DNA from: Muricea muricata
Taxonomy: Eukaryota > Cnidaria > Anthozoa > Malacalcyonacea > Plexauridae
Assembly: GCA_963855995.1 (NCBI GenBank)
Contig: OY979717.1
Coordinates: forward strand, 2,911,179 to 2,975,178
Reading direction: 5' to 3'
Length of the DNA: 64,000 bases
The position numbers and the translations under genes were made by a program. This document shows, one piece after another, positions 21,792 to 32,575 of the stretch. The stretch's first letter is position 1. Every line of letters starts with the position of its first letter. The notes beneath the pieces were generated by a model. The model was not told the DNA's origin. It searched no databases and saw nothing but the letters and a program-made list of their open reading frames with translations.

Positions 21792-22352
21792 CAAATATTG
21801 CATAATATGATGTAACGATATAAATGTAACGAAGAGGATGTATGAAATCATGAAAATAATCTGGCATTCAGCTGGATCTGGCAAGCATTCCTTTTATTCA
21901 GAATATAGCTAGAGATAATTCCTGTTTGGGGAGGGTAAATTTTAATTGCATATAACATAATCATGTCAATAGGTTTCTTTCTGCTTTTCCATTTCTCTAC
22001 AATCTGTACATGAGGACAGTTCAATTCAAATAAGGTTTAAAAACCCTGTCCTTACAACAATTTACATTGTTTTTATCACAACGATTGGATAAATTCTTTT
22101 ATTATATACTGAATGTCAAAGTTCATTTATTCCTGTTTCTTATTGGTTAAGAACGTATCACGTGATAGTGGAGAAATTCTACTGTCTCCCTGGCAACGTA
22201 GCTAAGCGGTGGACATTACTTTTATTCACCGGTAAATAACAAATCCACAGAGCCTCACGGAGCCATGTCAGGTAAAAGGTAATCCTTTTTATACATGTTT
22301 GATTGATTTGTGGTACTTTTCTTCTCTTTTGACATTCAGTATATAATAAAAT

Positions 22353-22492
22353 ACTTATTGACTGAGACCTCGGGAAAGCAGTATGTTTTGTGGACCCTCG
22401 ACTGTCGATGTTTCCCTCGGCTTCGCCTCGGGGAACATCGACAGTCTCTGGTCCACAAAACATACTGTTTCCCTCGGTCTCAGTCAATAAGT
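22353..22492. mobile_element. Near-perfect hairpin, 140 bp
   Basis: Arms of about 60 bases start acttattgactgagacctcg and end with the reverse complement; the loop is GC-rich (ccctcggcttcgcctcgggg). The loop composition recalls that of the hairpin at 17079-17232, which suggests related foldback families. Confidence 0.7.
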
Positions 22493-22751
22493 GTTAAATA
22501 TAACAGCCCCGTGATGTTTTCCAACAAAAAAGTCTTTTAAAACAGCCTTTGTATATAAACGGTTTGAGTATATCTAATTAATGTTATAACTAAACATGCT
22601 AAGTTTTCTGGCGAGTTTATACTTAGAGTGACTCTGACAAAAATGTTCCTGAGAATTAAGTAAGGATATAACGTAAGCGCGTGTGTATAAATTAAACATT
22701 ATGTTTTTAGATTTGTGGTTACACACTTCTTGAAACAGTCTTTGTACAGTT

Positions 22752-25700
22752 TTAACGATGACCATTATATTGTAGCTCACTTTCAGCATCTTCATAATCA
22801 TCTGACATTCTGTCATGATACCTTGACGCTCGTTTATTCGGCTTGGGCAGCTTATTCAGAGTGTCGCCATCACTATAGGGTCGACTTTTTCGTGAAGAAG
22901 GGTGTAAGTCATTTCTTCTTTGTGCATTCATTTCTTTAATCAGCTCCCAGAGTTCTTCATTTCGTCGGTAAGTCTCGTCCATTGCTTGAGCTATCTCATG
23001 TTTAATGTTTTTCCTCAGTTTGTCCATTTCTTCTCTTTGAACTGCCATTTCTTTCTGAATATGTTGTTTCAGTTCAGTGATGTTTTCTTCTCTTTTGTTT
23101 TCAAGCGGTACGATGGCTTTTGATGAAATTTTATCACTCGACCCTTCTTTGGATTCACCATTTCGTATCTTTTCCTCTAATTCCAACTCGATTTCTCGAA
23201 TTCTTTCCTCGCGACCTTTCAGATGCACCATTCCCATCGTTTTCTGAACTTTCTTTTGAACGTAATCCAGCTCTTCTTGGAATTTCATCTCAGCCAACTT
23301 TCTTAAGAGTTTGTTTTTCTGTTCTCCCGCCATCTTGCTAGCAGCTGTGCGAACACGTTCATCTATCTCCAGATCGCTCGGAATCTCGCATGCTACAATT
23401 TCCAGGGATGTGTCTGGCGTCTTCTCTGGCATAGGTTGACGATTATTTTTTGCCAGTCTAGGAATTTTACTTTTTCTCGGTGGTTTAAGGTTCTCAGTTG
23501 GGCTAGGTATAATTTCCGGGAGTTCGTTATCATTTTCATCAGAAAATGACATTTCTGTTGATCTTTCATTTGCTCGTCGCTCGGCTTCTTCCAGTTGTTT
23601 GTTGCGGTTGATTTTCTCCCATCTTTCGTCTACATTGAAACCAAATTAAAACTTAAAGTCCATCAATGTGCGTCTTCAAACTATGTTACCTGAGAATACA
23701 CTGACATGAAAAATAACATATTAATCTGATACTGCAGATGACAACGAAAAATTTGTTATCTTGAGCCGGATTGAACTTGTATCTACGGGTTTGTAGACCA
23801 CCGCTGTAAGGCTGATTTCTATTCAGTGAAATTTTGCGATCGCGCAAAACTTGCTCGCTACCGTTTGAAATGTGTTCAGTCAACTATATCTAATGAAATT
23901 TGTTCAACTTGACAACAAAAAAGCGATCGTATACAAAAATTTGCCCGCTAAATTGCACTGAATGGAAATCCGGCCTTAGCCATGGAATCACCCGCGCGTC
24001 CTCAAAATCCCACTAGAGACAACGAATTCGTTTCAGATAAGTATTAGTTTAGTTTTCGTATATCCAGCTGAAGATGCTTCTGAAATTGAATTGATGTACG
24101 TAGTTACTAAGTAAATGTTTTAGGAATTAACATACTAGACAAGCACAGTGAGAGAAGTGGTTTAAGCGCGAGTAATGTGCATGAGGATGAGTATACTTGT
24201 TCAAGGACAATGGAGCAGGTGCGGGCTACTGTTTTGTTTTGTTTGTAGATTTATAGGCTTCAATTCTTTTGCCGCCATTTCATTAATTTTGACTCACACA
24301 TCTTTGCGGTAGACTATGCATATAAACAACATGTCTCTTCAGGCTACCTAGCATCTATCAAATGACTCAGATTTGGAAAACGATATTAGATTGAAAATGA
24401 AGCAAAGTAGATATACCGATGACATGAATCCGGCATCTGTTTTATATTTATTATATAGCATCGGTTTTTACCCAGTGACAAAATAAATTTGGAAAACAAA
24501 ATTAAATGATCTACTACTGTTTTAGTAAAACCAAACGGAGTTGCTCCTTTATTTATAGCTCAGATGCTCAGATATGAGCGATCTATTTTGACTTCCTGAT
24601 GCTTCACCTTCTGTTTTCAATTTGTGGTTGGAGTTCATTTGAAGGATTTTTTAGTTCGTTGTAACAGATCCTTGACTCTGACGTTGCTATGAATGTCATT
24701 TTCAAAGACAGACACAATATATATAACTGTCTGGTTTAAGCTTTTTGTGTATGTTATCGATTTTTCATGCACCTTTGAAGCATAGGTTAATTCTGTTCCA
24801 TGCAAGGTTGATGTCATTTATAGTTCAAACCGCGTTTTGATCGACCGCGCTGCAAGCAATGTGTTTTTCACTTTCCAAGCATAAAACATTGAATAGATTC
24901 ATATTAATCTGACACTGGAGAGAACAACAAAAAATTCGTTGTCTCGAGCGGGATTCGAACTCGCATCTTCGGGTGTGCTGACTGCCGCTCTACCAACTGA
25001 GCTATATCGAGTCAACTGGGATTGGCAGCGAGTCTTATCCAATTTAAGTGCACGAAATATTTTTGTGACGACTTAACGCTTGTCCTTGAGGACGCGCAGT
25101 GTTTCAGTCTTCAGAACCATCCTCAGAGATATGAAAAGCTAGATTCGTATTAATCTGACACTGCATGCAGAGAACGGCGATAAATTCATTGTCTCGACAC
25201 ATGAACTGATAAAGAACACAATAAGGATATCGCCAAGCTAAAAACTAAGTATATCTGCACGCAATGCCAACAGACTAACGGCGTACTGCAACACCGAGTG
25301 ACGCTTTTCTGGTGCCTATTTAATGTAATCGTAGTCGTGGATACTTGTCGAACATGAATGATTCCAAGAAATAGGGAACGGCTGATATCGTCTTATTGTG
25401 TATCAATAAATTTTCTATTGTGAAAACAGCGGGTTAACATATACAGTAGGCCTGCGTGGTTTGGCTTGGGACCTGCAACTAATCAGTTTTAAATTCTAAA
25501 GATAGATGAAGACTGCATGCGTGATTTGAAACTTATATATACATATACAAAAAACCCGTGCAAACATCAATTGATTTAAAAGGTTTAATATATTTCCCTA
25601 CCTGTCAGTAATCTGTATATCCGTTTTTCAATCGGAAGACTTATGTTTTTCCTTTCGTAATCATTCCACTGCCGCTGTAAGTAATTTGCACAAGAAGTGC

Positions 25701-25881
25701 ATACAGGGACGCGACCGTTACTGAACCATCGAGCGTTCTCTTCATTCTTCAGCCTTTCCAACAGTGGGAAGAATGGCCCATGAAGTCTCCAGCGATAATA
25801 CAGGAGCTTTATGGGTCCCGGACTGGGATTTTCACACGAAACACAAACGCGCTCTCGACCTGCGAAGCCATTTCGTGCCAT
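22752..25881 (-). CDS. Unrecognised protein with two CxxC pairs and a long coiled coil
   Basis: Two exons on the minus strand, 25881-25602 and 23629-22752 (phase 1 GT-AG intron), give 385 residues. The ATG at 25881 is the first in frame. Residues 1-93 form a compact N-terminal region with cysteines at 13/16 and 61/64, two CxxC pairs that could hold one zinc ion; between them lies GPFFPLLERL. Residues from about 95 onward are highly charged and predicted helical, with a clear heptad-like stretch at roughly 190-330 (for example LRKNIKHEIAQAMDE). A Pro/Lys-rich segment (PPRKSKIPRLAK) resembles a nuclear localisation signal. I do not recognise the family. The reading frame, splice phase and composition make it a real gene; its job is unknown, though a zinc-binding, coiled-coil nuclear scaffold would fit. 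The intron holds SINE copies. Confidence 0.85.
23700..23806 (-). mobile_element. Degenerate copy of a tRNA-derived SINE
   Basis: On the minus strand it matches the better copy at 24887-25016 over the T-arm region, the AACAAATTTTTCGTTGT body and the CAGATTAATATG tail, with about one change in five. It is interrupted at its tRNA side by the MITE that begins at 23806. Confidence 0.6.
23806..23978. mobile_element. MITE with about 50-bp inverted ends
   Basis: The ends TAAGGCTGATTTCTATTCAG and, inverted, TAAGGCCGGATTTCCATTCA face each other, with further inverted similarity inward around gcgatcg. No open frame. It sits exactly at the edge of a SINE copy, suggesting insertion into it. Confidence 0.65.
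24887..25016 (-). mobile_element. tRNA-derived SINE, best copy in the window
   Basis: The minus strand begins with a tRNA-like head: box A TAGCTCAGTTGGT with D-arm GCTC/GAGC, and box B GAGTTCGAATCCC. The acceptor stem pairs at only five of seven positions and the anticodon arm is poor, so it is not a working tRNA. A body (acaacgaattttttgttgtt) and a tail (cagattaatatgaatc) follow and are shared with copies at 23700-23806 and 25138-25198. A shared non-tRNA body makes this a SINE family rather than a lone pseudo-tRNA. Confidence 0.75.
25138..25198 (-). mobile_element. Body/tail fragment of the same SINE family
   Basis: Only the body and tail are present (plus strand gtattaatctgacactgc, then aattcattgtctcga), lacking the tRNA head. 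It lies about 120 bases from the best copy and in the same orientation. Confidence 0.6.
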
Positions 25882-28800
25882 GAATGAGTTTATTTTGAAG
25901 TCGGTGACCTATAAAAGTGAGCTATAAAACAAAACAATCATAACTTTTGAAGACAAGTCAGATTTCACCAAATGAATAAGCGAAATTATAAATGAGTCTA
26001 CTCAAGCACGTATTATATTATACCTCGCACTACAAGACACAGACTGAGACGTTACAGAGCGTCTCTAAAAATCGGAGAAAATCTTCTGAGCAGTACATGT
26101 CGCCCAGACTCGTAACAAATAAAGACTTTTTAGGTCTTTACGACCTTATGCTGTTAAAACACAAACAATCATACAATGTACAAATGCTTGTGAAAATTAT
26201 TCTAGATCATAATGTATTAATGTTTTAAATCCAAATCGTTTGTAACCTTGACGATTACAGTATTGTTATGGCATGATCCAATATTAATTACTGCTATTAT
26301 CTTCTTGAAAATTTAAATATTCTTTCATTTGGATTATTTGCTTACTTTGGCAATACACGCTAAAAAACTAGCCACACACAACATACTTATAAGATCGTCG
26401 TCACGTCCAGAACATCCCCAAACCTGTCAATTCTTCTTAAAACGCGAGAAACTGAGATGTGCAAACCCACTACAGTTTTAAGTAATCCAAACCTTTGATG
26501 CAGTCTTTGCTAGACTAATCATGTAAGCCATGAATAATATATTATCGGTTATTTTAATGAGAACGTCTGACGTCAGCGCATTCGTTATAGCGCACACACG
26601 AGATGATGACTTGCACGAAAAACGAAGTGAACGCAAATATGTTAGACTTAAAGTTAGAAAAGACATAATATCACCTCGCCCTCCGTTCGTAGCAAGATAG
26701 GTTCAGATCTTTTAGCCAATCAGATGTGCTGGACGATGTAATTTATAGCCAATCGGATTCTTTTAAGATCGGTAAAAAGGGCATCCAGCGTTGAGCCTGG
26801 TTCACACTTGTCATAAGAGTCGGGAATGACTTCTTCAGGCCGATGTGATTGAGTGAATCCTATACCATTGCAAAAGCAATCTAATGTTTATTCTATTCAT
26901 TCATATACGTTAGAAGACGAAAGTGTAAATCAGGCTTTAGTGTATCTGTAACAAGTTAAACTAGCCTCATATGCAACAACACGCACGCATAGAGTGCCAA
27001 TCTGATTATTTAAGCAGCTTTACATACAATAAACTTGATGCAGACTTGTGATGTTACATGCATATACGCCCAGTTAACTATGCATTTCCCGATTCAACCC
27101 AAGGCGTTGTTACTTTCATTCCATTTTAGTTGGGTACTATCAGTCCCCTTCGGGTAACGGGTAATTGTACCTAATTTAGTGTGCATTGGTATAACTTTTT
27201 GAAATACTTGATTATTTCTACCATCATGCTATAAAAATAATAGGAGCAGGAGCTTCATATTTCCATAGTTAGAGTTGTCAGACGGTACATTTCATGAATG
27301 GCAATACTCAGCAAAGTAAAATCTAATAATTCAGTCAACCTAGGCTCAGGTGAGTAGCGAAGAATGGAGTGCTGGGGGAGGGGTGTAGAAACCCCAAAGT
27401 TGCAATTGAAAACTCATTACGTAATATTCGGACATTCATTCTAGGTAGGATTCCATGACATACTGTCATATCGTCGCATGCGGACACTTGAAAACTCCGT
27501 CTGCATAAAATATCTATACTTTGTTATAGGAAATTAACGATGCACTTTATTAACGCAGGTTTTAAAAATTTGCGTTAATTCAAAGACCATTTATACAGTT
27601 TAGCAACCATTAAGCAAACGGGTCTTAGTGAAATAAAACACAAGAGCAACACTGATGTTTTTTGATTATGTTAATATTATGCTGCATCCTTTAATAAGGT
27701 AATTGATTTCGTAATAATTTCGAGTGGTGATGTTGTTACCGGCTACTCACTCTATCGTCAATACTGTCTCCTTATTAGACTCATATATGACGTTGTCGTC
27801 GACGTCAAATGAAATCCCAGAGTATTGACTATTGTCTGCGTGGGCGTACCTGCCAATATTTGGAGAGGGGCGGTTGGTAATCCCTAAAATTGCCCGACTT
27901 CTATTTTGTTTCTGATACTTCATACTTGTATAAATGTAATTTCAATAGATTTAGGAAGTGCTAGAGGTGTGTCCCACAGGTTTCCTATAGATTGCACAGC
28001 AATTTATTTTGAGGCGTTTTTCCAAACGCTGAAATGGAGCAAGGCCACAAACTGCCTAGACTGTGATAGAAAAAGAAACGTGCACGGGGGTTTGCGTATA
28101 TACTAGAACCCTACTTGATTGAAGGTTAAAATGTTAAAAATCTTAAGATATGTCTATCGTTGGTGATCGTAATATGCTAAAAGAATATCAAGATTTATAA
28201 AAAAGTGTTTTATGATTTGCGCTCACACTTAAATCTGAAATAGCTAATAAATACCTCTACTACTGATTTAATTATGATATCCAACAATACATTAGTTGTG
28301 GAAAGTGGACGAATTTAGAAAACCACAAATTGAAGCTACCTAACCCAACCTAAAGAGATGAGTGCCTCAAATTACAGACATCATAACCCGGAAAAGTTTC
28401 GGGAACCCCTGGCCCATGCTCCTTGGTTTAGTGATCTCCACCAAATGGATGACGTAAATAAAAAATTAAGAAGCTCGTTTTGATTCTCATCTCTTAATAC
28501 TTTGAGAAAGCATGCACTTGTTAAGAAGATACTATATCGCCAATGTCCATTTGTGAACGACGAATGTATGAAACTTATGAATAAATAACTAAGTTGCATA
28601 AATTTGCGCGGCAAACTCGGATGCAAAGTGACTGGGAAGAGTTCTGTATGTGTAAGAAAGCGTAAAGAAGACTACGTGAAACATGTCCGAAATGAAATAT
28701 ATAATGGTGATAAAAGATGATTTGTGCGGAAGGTCATCAGAGATTCGGTTCCGCGCAAAGAGATTAAGGACTTAAATTACTTAGGGTTGCTTTCCAATCC

Positions 28801-29022
28801 GTTTTTTTAAATTTACACGGGCATGCATGCACATAAAAGTTTAAACTCTCCTAAGTAGTTTGTATTTAACAAATAGAATCACTAACGTATGCTAACTCGT
28901 AGCGAATGCTGAATTTTCTCCATCAAAACATTTATTCATTTCAAATGTAATATTGAAATTGATTTAGACTTTTACGTGCGTGAACGTACGTGTGAAAAAC
29001 GCGTAACTGGAAAACAGCCTTA

Positions 29023-29291
29023 AGAAATGTTGAGGAATTAGCCGCGGAATTCGCCGTCTTAATTTTTACATAAACGGGAGTTAGCGCAGCAGAGGTTGAA
29101 GCTGAAATTGCTGCCGAGCATAATTTACCAACGTTAGAGCCACCCGCACCAGCGGATATTCCAGAGTACGTCAACGGCATTGTAAGCATGTACAGTAATT
29201 CGAGGGCAGAGTGGCAAAAAGCGTTCAACCTTCCTCCGAGTAAAATTTGCAAACATTTCTCAAAATATGTAAAGTTAGGTTTTCTAAACTG
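29023..29291 (+). pseudogene. Coding-like frame of unknown origin with one in-frame stop
   Basis: A plus-strand frame has protein-like composition: RNVEELAAEFAVLIFT, a stop at 29071, then VSAAEVEAEIAAEHNLP, PAPADIPEYVNGIVSMYSN and RAEWQKAFNLPPSK. The alanine- and glutamate-rich text stands out from the AT-rich surroundings and ends at a normal stop. It could be a pseudogene, or two exons of a gene with a missed intron. I do not recognise it. Confidence 0.3.
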
Positions 29292-29673
29292 AAGATCAGA
29301 ATTAATCTTGAGAATGAATCAATATTTTTTCAGGAAGAAGGCATGATTTTCTGGAATATATATTAATAGATCATCATCTATTATTTTTTTGTCGTGTTAG
29401 TGTTTAGGATACATTATGTAGTGTGTTTACATGAAACCTTCCTCACTGACTGCCCATTTTGCAAACCTTCCTCACCGGTAATACCCGCATACCCGTGGCT
29501 TTTTTGCAACTCTGCTTGAGGGGTTCCGCAAGGTTCGATTGCTTTCTAATATATACACTAATTATCGGGGAAATGTGCCTAAGTGTTGTCGCTAGACTCA
29601 CTCGTGGATAGAAGTGAATGAACAGAATACGCATTTGTACGTGTTGTTCCAACAGTGTTTTTGTTTTTTGATT

Positions 29674-31705
29674 CAGGCAAAACCATAGACATAGTAGGTC
29701 TAGATCGCTGACTCATAGAATCGGAGGCGTGACCTGTATGATAAATCCAAGATGGCGCGGGAACCGGGCAAAAAACTATAAGACTCTACAGGGAAATCAA
29801 TGTTTTTCGCGACTTAAAACGTCTCGTTGCTTGGAATCGCTTCGAATCAACATTTTTTGGAAACAACTAATTATTGCGGAAGTTTTGAGCACTATTTGTA
29901 TAATTTCTGCTGAATTCCTCGTGAAAATCTCGCTCGTGAAATGTGTTGTGAATTGGTCACTTGGTCAGTTCGAGACATTTGTTATCCAAAATATGTATTT
30001 TTGACCGGCTTTGCCCTCTTGGGTGTTATTGTGACCTACAGCTATCCTAAATTAAACATTTACAAAACGATGGAGCAAGATCTTCGCGTACAAATCGATT
30101 GTTCGCTTGATTTGTGTGGTGTGTGATACCTGATAAGTTAGTAAATTTACTACATAGATACGACTTCAAGCCAACGTACTGTTTTCGAACTTCAAAGACG
30201 GATAGGTTATCAAGTAAATATTGTCTGAATTATGTAATATGCATTACCAAAATATAATCGAAAACTGGTGCTACAGCTGCTAGTTTCGTTCGTGTGAATC
30301 GTGTGTGAAATGTGGGTAGAATTAACTGAACAGTCCGCAGTTTAATGACCGAAATTTTTTTATTTGAATTTAAACTATATGTTTCCTTTACATTAACATA
30401 ATGGTAAACTTTGCATTGGCATACTTTTGCAGACACTGTACATAGAATGCAACATGCACCTGCTTGCTAGCTTGTGCAACATTAGACCAAAGTCTGCAAA
30501 CATGCAAGTATGGTAAAGCAATATTCTAATGCCCATTTGCTATATTCCAATGAACAATTAGTCGTGATTATAAAATCATTAATAATTCATGAAGAAACTG
30601 CACAAATCATCAGAAAATCTAGGCTAACCTGCCAACTGCGCTCAATATTGATAATGATAAATTGATGATGATAAATTTATTTATAACTGAGTCTGAGGGT
30701 CATCAACTAAACTGAACCCAGACCACCTGATTAGACTCTAGAAGGTTTCTACATTTCTGCGCAAAATTCTCTGGTGAAAAGGTCTTTTATGCGCAAAATA
30801 AAACTTTTCAGTCTGGGTAGTTTGCACACACTCAACACAAATTTAACCTAATTAAGCGTGAAAGACATTGTATGAAGTGAACACAAATACCGTTAGAATA
30901 ATTTTCAAATTGGCAACGTCAAAAAATGTATCATCTTGCTCCATAGATTCATCGACACACTGTGACACTGCATTACAGTATACATGATTGTAAATGAAAA
31001 TCACACACCACACAAATCAAGCGAATAGTCGATTTGTACGCGAACATCTTGCTCCATCGTTTTGTAAATGTTTGATTTAGGATAGCTGTAGGTCACAATA
31101 ACACCCAAGAGGCCAAAGCCGGTCAAAAATACATATTTTGGACAACAAATGCCTCGAACTGACCAAGTGACCAATTCACAACACATTTCACGAGCGAGAT
31201 TTTCACGAGGAATTCAACAGAAATTATACAAATTGTGCTCAAAACTTCCGCAATAACTAGTTCTTGGGAAAAAATGTTGATTCGAAGCGATTCCAAGCGA
31301 CGAGACGTTTTAAATCGCGAAAAACATGGATTTCCCTGTAGAGTCTTATAGTTTTTTGCCCGGTTCCCGCGCCATCTTGGATTTATCATACAGGTCACGC
31401 CTACGCAATAGTAATTATGCTATGAGTCAGCAATCTACACAGCAAAAAACGCACAACCTGTTCTGGCCTGATGAAAACAGCATTGAACAATGTTGTGCTG
31501 CCCACATTGTTCAAGGTTGTCAACAATATTGTTCAACATTGTTACACCTGACTGCAGGCTAATTCAGGCTCATCAACTTGTTCAGTATTGTTGACAACCT
31601 TGAACAATGTGGGCAGCAAAACATTGTTCAATGCTGTTTTCATCAGGCCAGAACAGGTTGTGCGTTTTTTGCTGTGTATACCTACTATATCTATGGGCAA
31701 AACCA
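29674..31705. mobile_element. About 2-kb DNA element with about 430-bp inverted ends
   Basis: The 29700-30130 segment recurs inverted at 30995-31415 with about 95% identity, including matching reading frames on opposite strands (starting MTCMINPRWRGNRAKNY in each). Outermost, ggcaaaaccatagacatagt at the left has its inverted counterpart at 31680-31705, beyond a MITE nested in the right arm. The centre shows no recognisable transposase. High similarity between the arms suggests recent activity or gene conversion. Confidence 0.75.
31438..31676. mobile_element. Tc1/mariner-like (Stowaway-type) foldback MITE with TA duplication
   Basis: It starts CACAGCAAAAAACGCACAAC, ends with the exact reverse complement, and is flanked by TA on both sides (31436-31437 and 31677-31678). 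Arms of roughly 100 bases are almost perfectly complementary. It is inserted in the right arm of the larger 29674-31705 element. Confidence 0.88.
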
Positions 31706-32192
31706 ATTTGATTTCATGTAATAAGCACGAAATAAATGTTAAAGCGATTAAAATGTAGTTAAATAACCTAATCTTCTTATTAAAAGTAAATATAAATGAT
31801 GTAAAGTTAGATATAGTTATAAACTATAAGTTTAACAATTTTGTAATTTGGGAGAATCTATCAAGGTTTAATAATAATTGCGAAAATTTCTAGGTCTTAT
31901 AATGTATCTAAGTTATAAATAACATTTAAAATACGGTCACAGATGATGAGCTGATAAAACCATCACACAAATAAACTTAGGGGCTTCTTCAGCTAAAAAA
32001 TTATTTGCTAACGTTTCTTTGCTACATCGCAATATTCATATTAAACTACATTTTCCACCTGGTATTTCAATTACACTATATATTCTGAAAGAAATTTCCT
32101 GCAAAACCAAAAATCGCTGCAGGAGGATGGTCAATATTAAAACTTTTTAAACTTCTTTCTCTCTCTCTTTGTAAATTCACATTCCCTCACAT

Positions 32193-32214
32193 CCCCCCCC
32201 CCCCCCCCCCCCCC
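32193..32214. repeat. Poly-C tract
   Basis: An uninterrupted run of about 22 C preceded by a CT-rich stretch. Length in the assembly may be unreliable. Confidence 0.9.
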
Positions 32215-32575
32215 ATCAGGCCATGCCCCGTTCAAACATGTTAAGGAAGCTGTGGACGCAATCCCGTGTCGTCTGGGCGGTCTGGGCCCATGACCGCCCA
32301 TCCGTGTCCGCGATACTTCAACTCTCGTACTCAGGCGCTTTTTGTTTTGCTGCACGGAAATACCAACAATGCACCACGATTTTTATGACCTTTTTCGACG
32401 CATTGGAAGACAAGGAAGACGCGTGTTAAAAAAATCTAGAAGAATTTTAGGTTCGTTCATGCTTTCTTTTGAAGAGTTAACTATTCCAACGTGTTAGATA
32501 ATTTCGATTTTATTTAGCTGTTGATTTTTGTTATGCATGCTGTTTATATCGTTTTTAGTTTGTGAGAAAGGAAAG

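Larger units (their letters stand above)
20644..22751. other. Spacer downstream of the zinc transporter
   Basis: Convergent spacer between the plus-strand transporter and the minus-strand gene ending at 22752. It contains a C/A tract near 21041, a MITE at 21570-21791 and a hairpin at 22353-22492. No gene is recognisable and no clear AATAAA lies close to the transporter stop. Confidence 0.45.
25882..32575. other. Gene-poor region upstream of the PTBP-type gene
   Basis: I find no confident gene. It contains a possible pseudo-exon near 29023-29291, the large inverted-repeat element 29674-31705, and a C-tract at 32193-32214. Many small open frames are without coding character. The last few hundred bases must include the promoter and 5' UTR of the PTBP gene; a TTTTTAG acceptor at about 32557 may end a 5' UTR intron. 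Confidence 0.4.

Noticed and set aside
24940-25016. Functional tRNA gene on the minus strand
   Set aside because: Box A and box B are good, but the acceptor stem has mismatches at both ends, the anticodon stem does not pair well, and the following body is shared with other copies, so it is a SINE head.
28381-28626. Minus-strand 81-codon frame
   Set aside because: No domain, signal peptide or splice context; the composition fits noncoding DNA.
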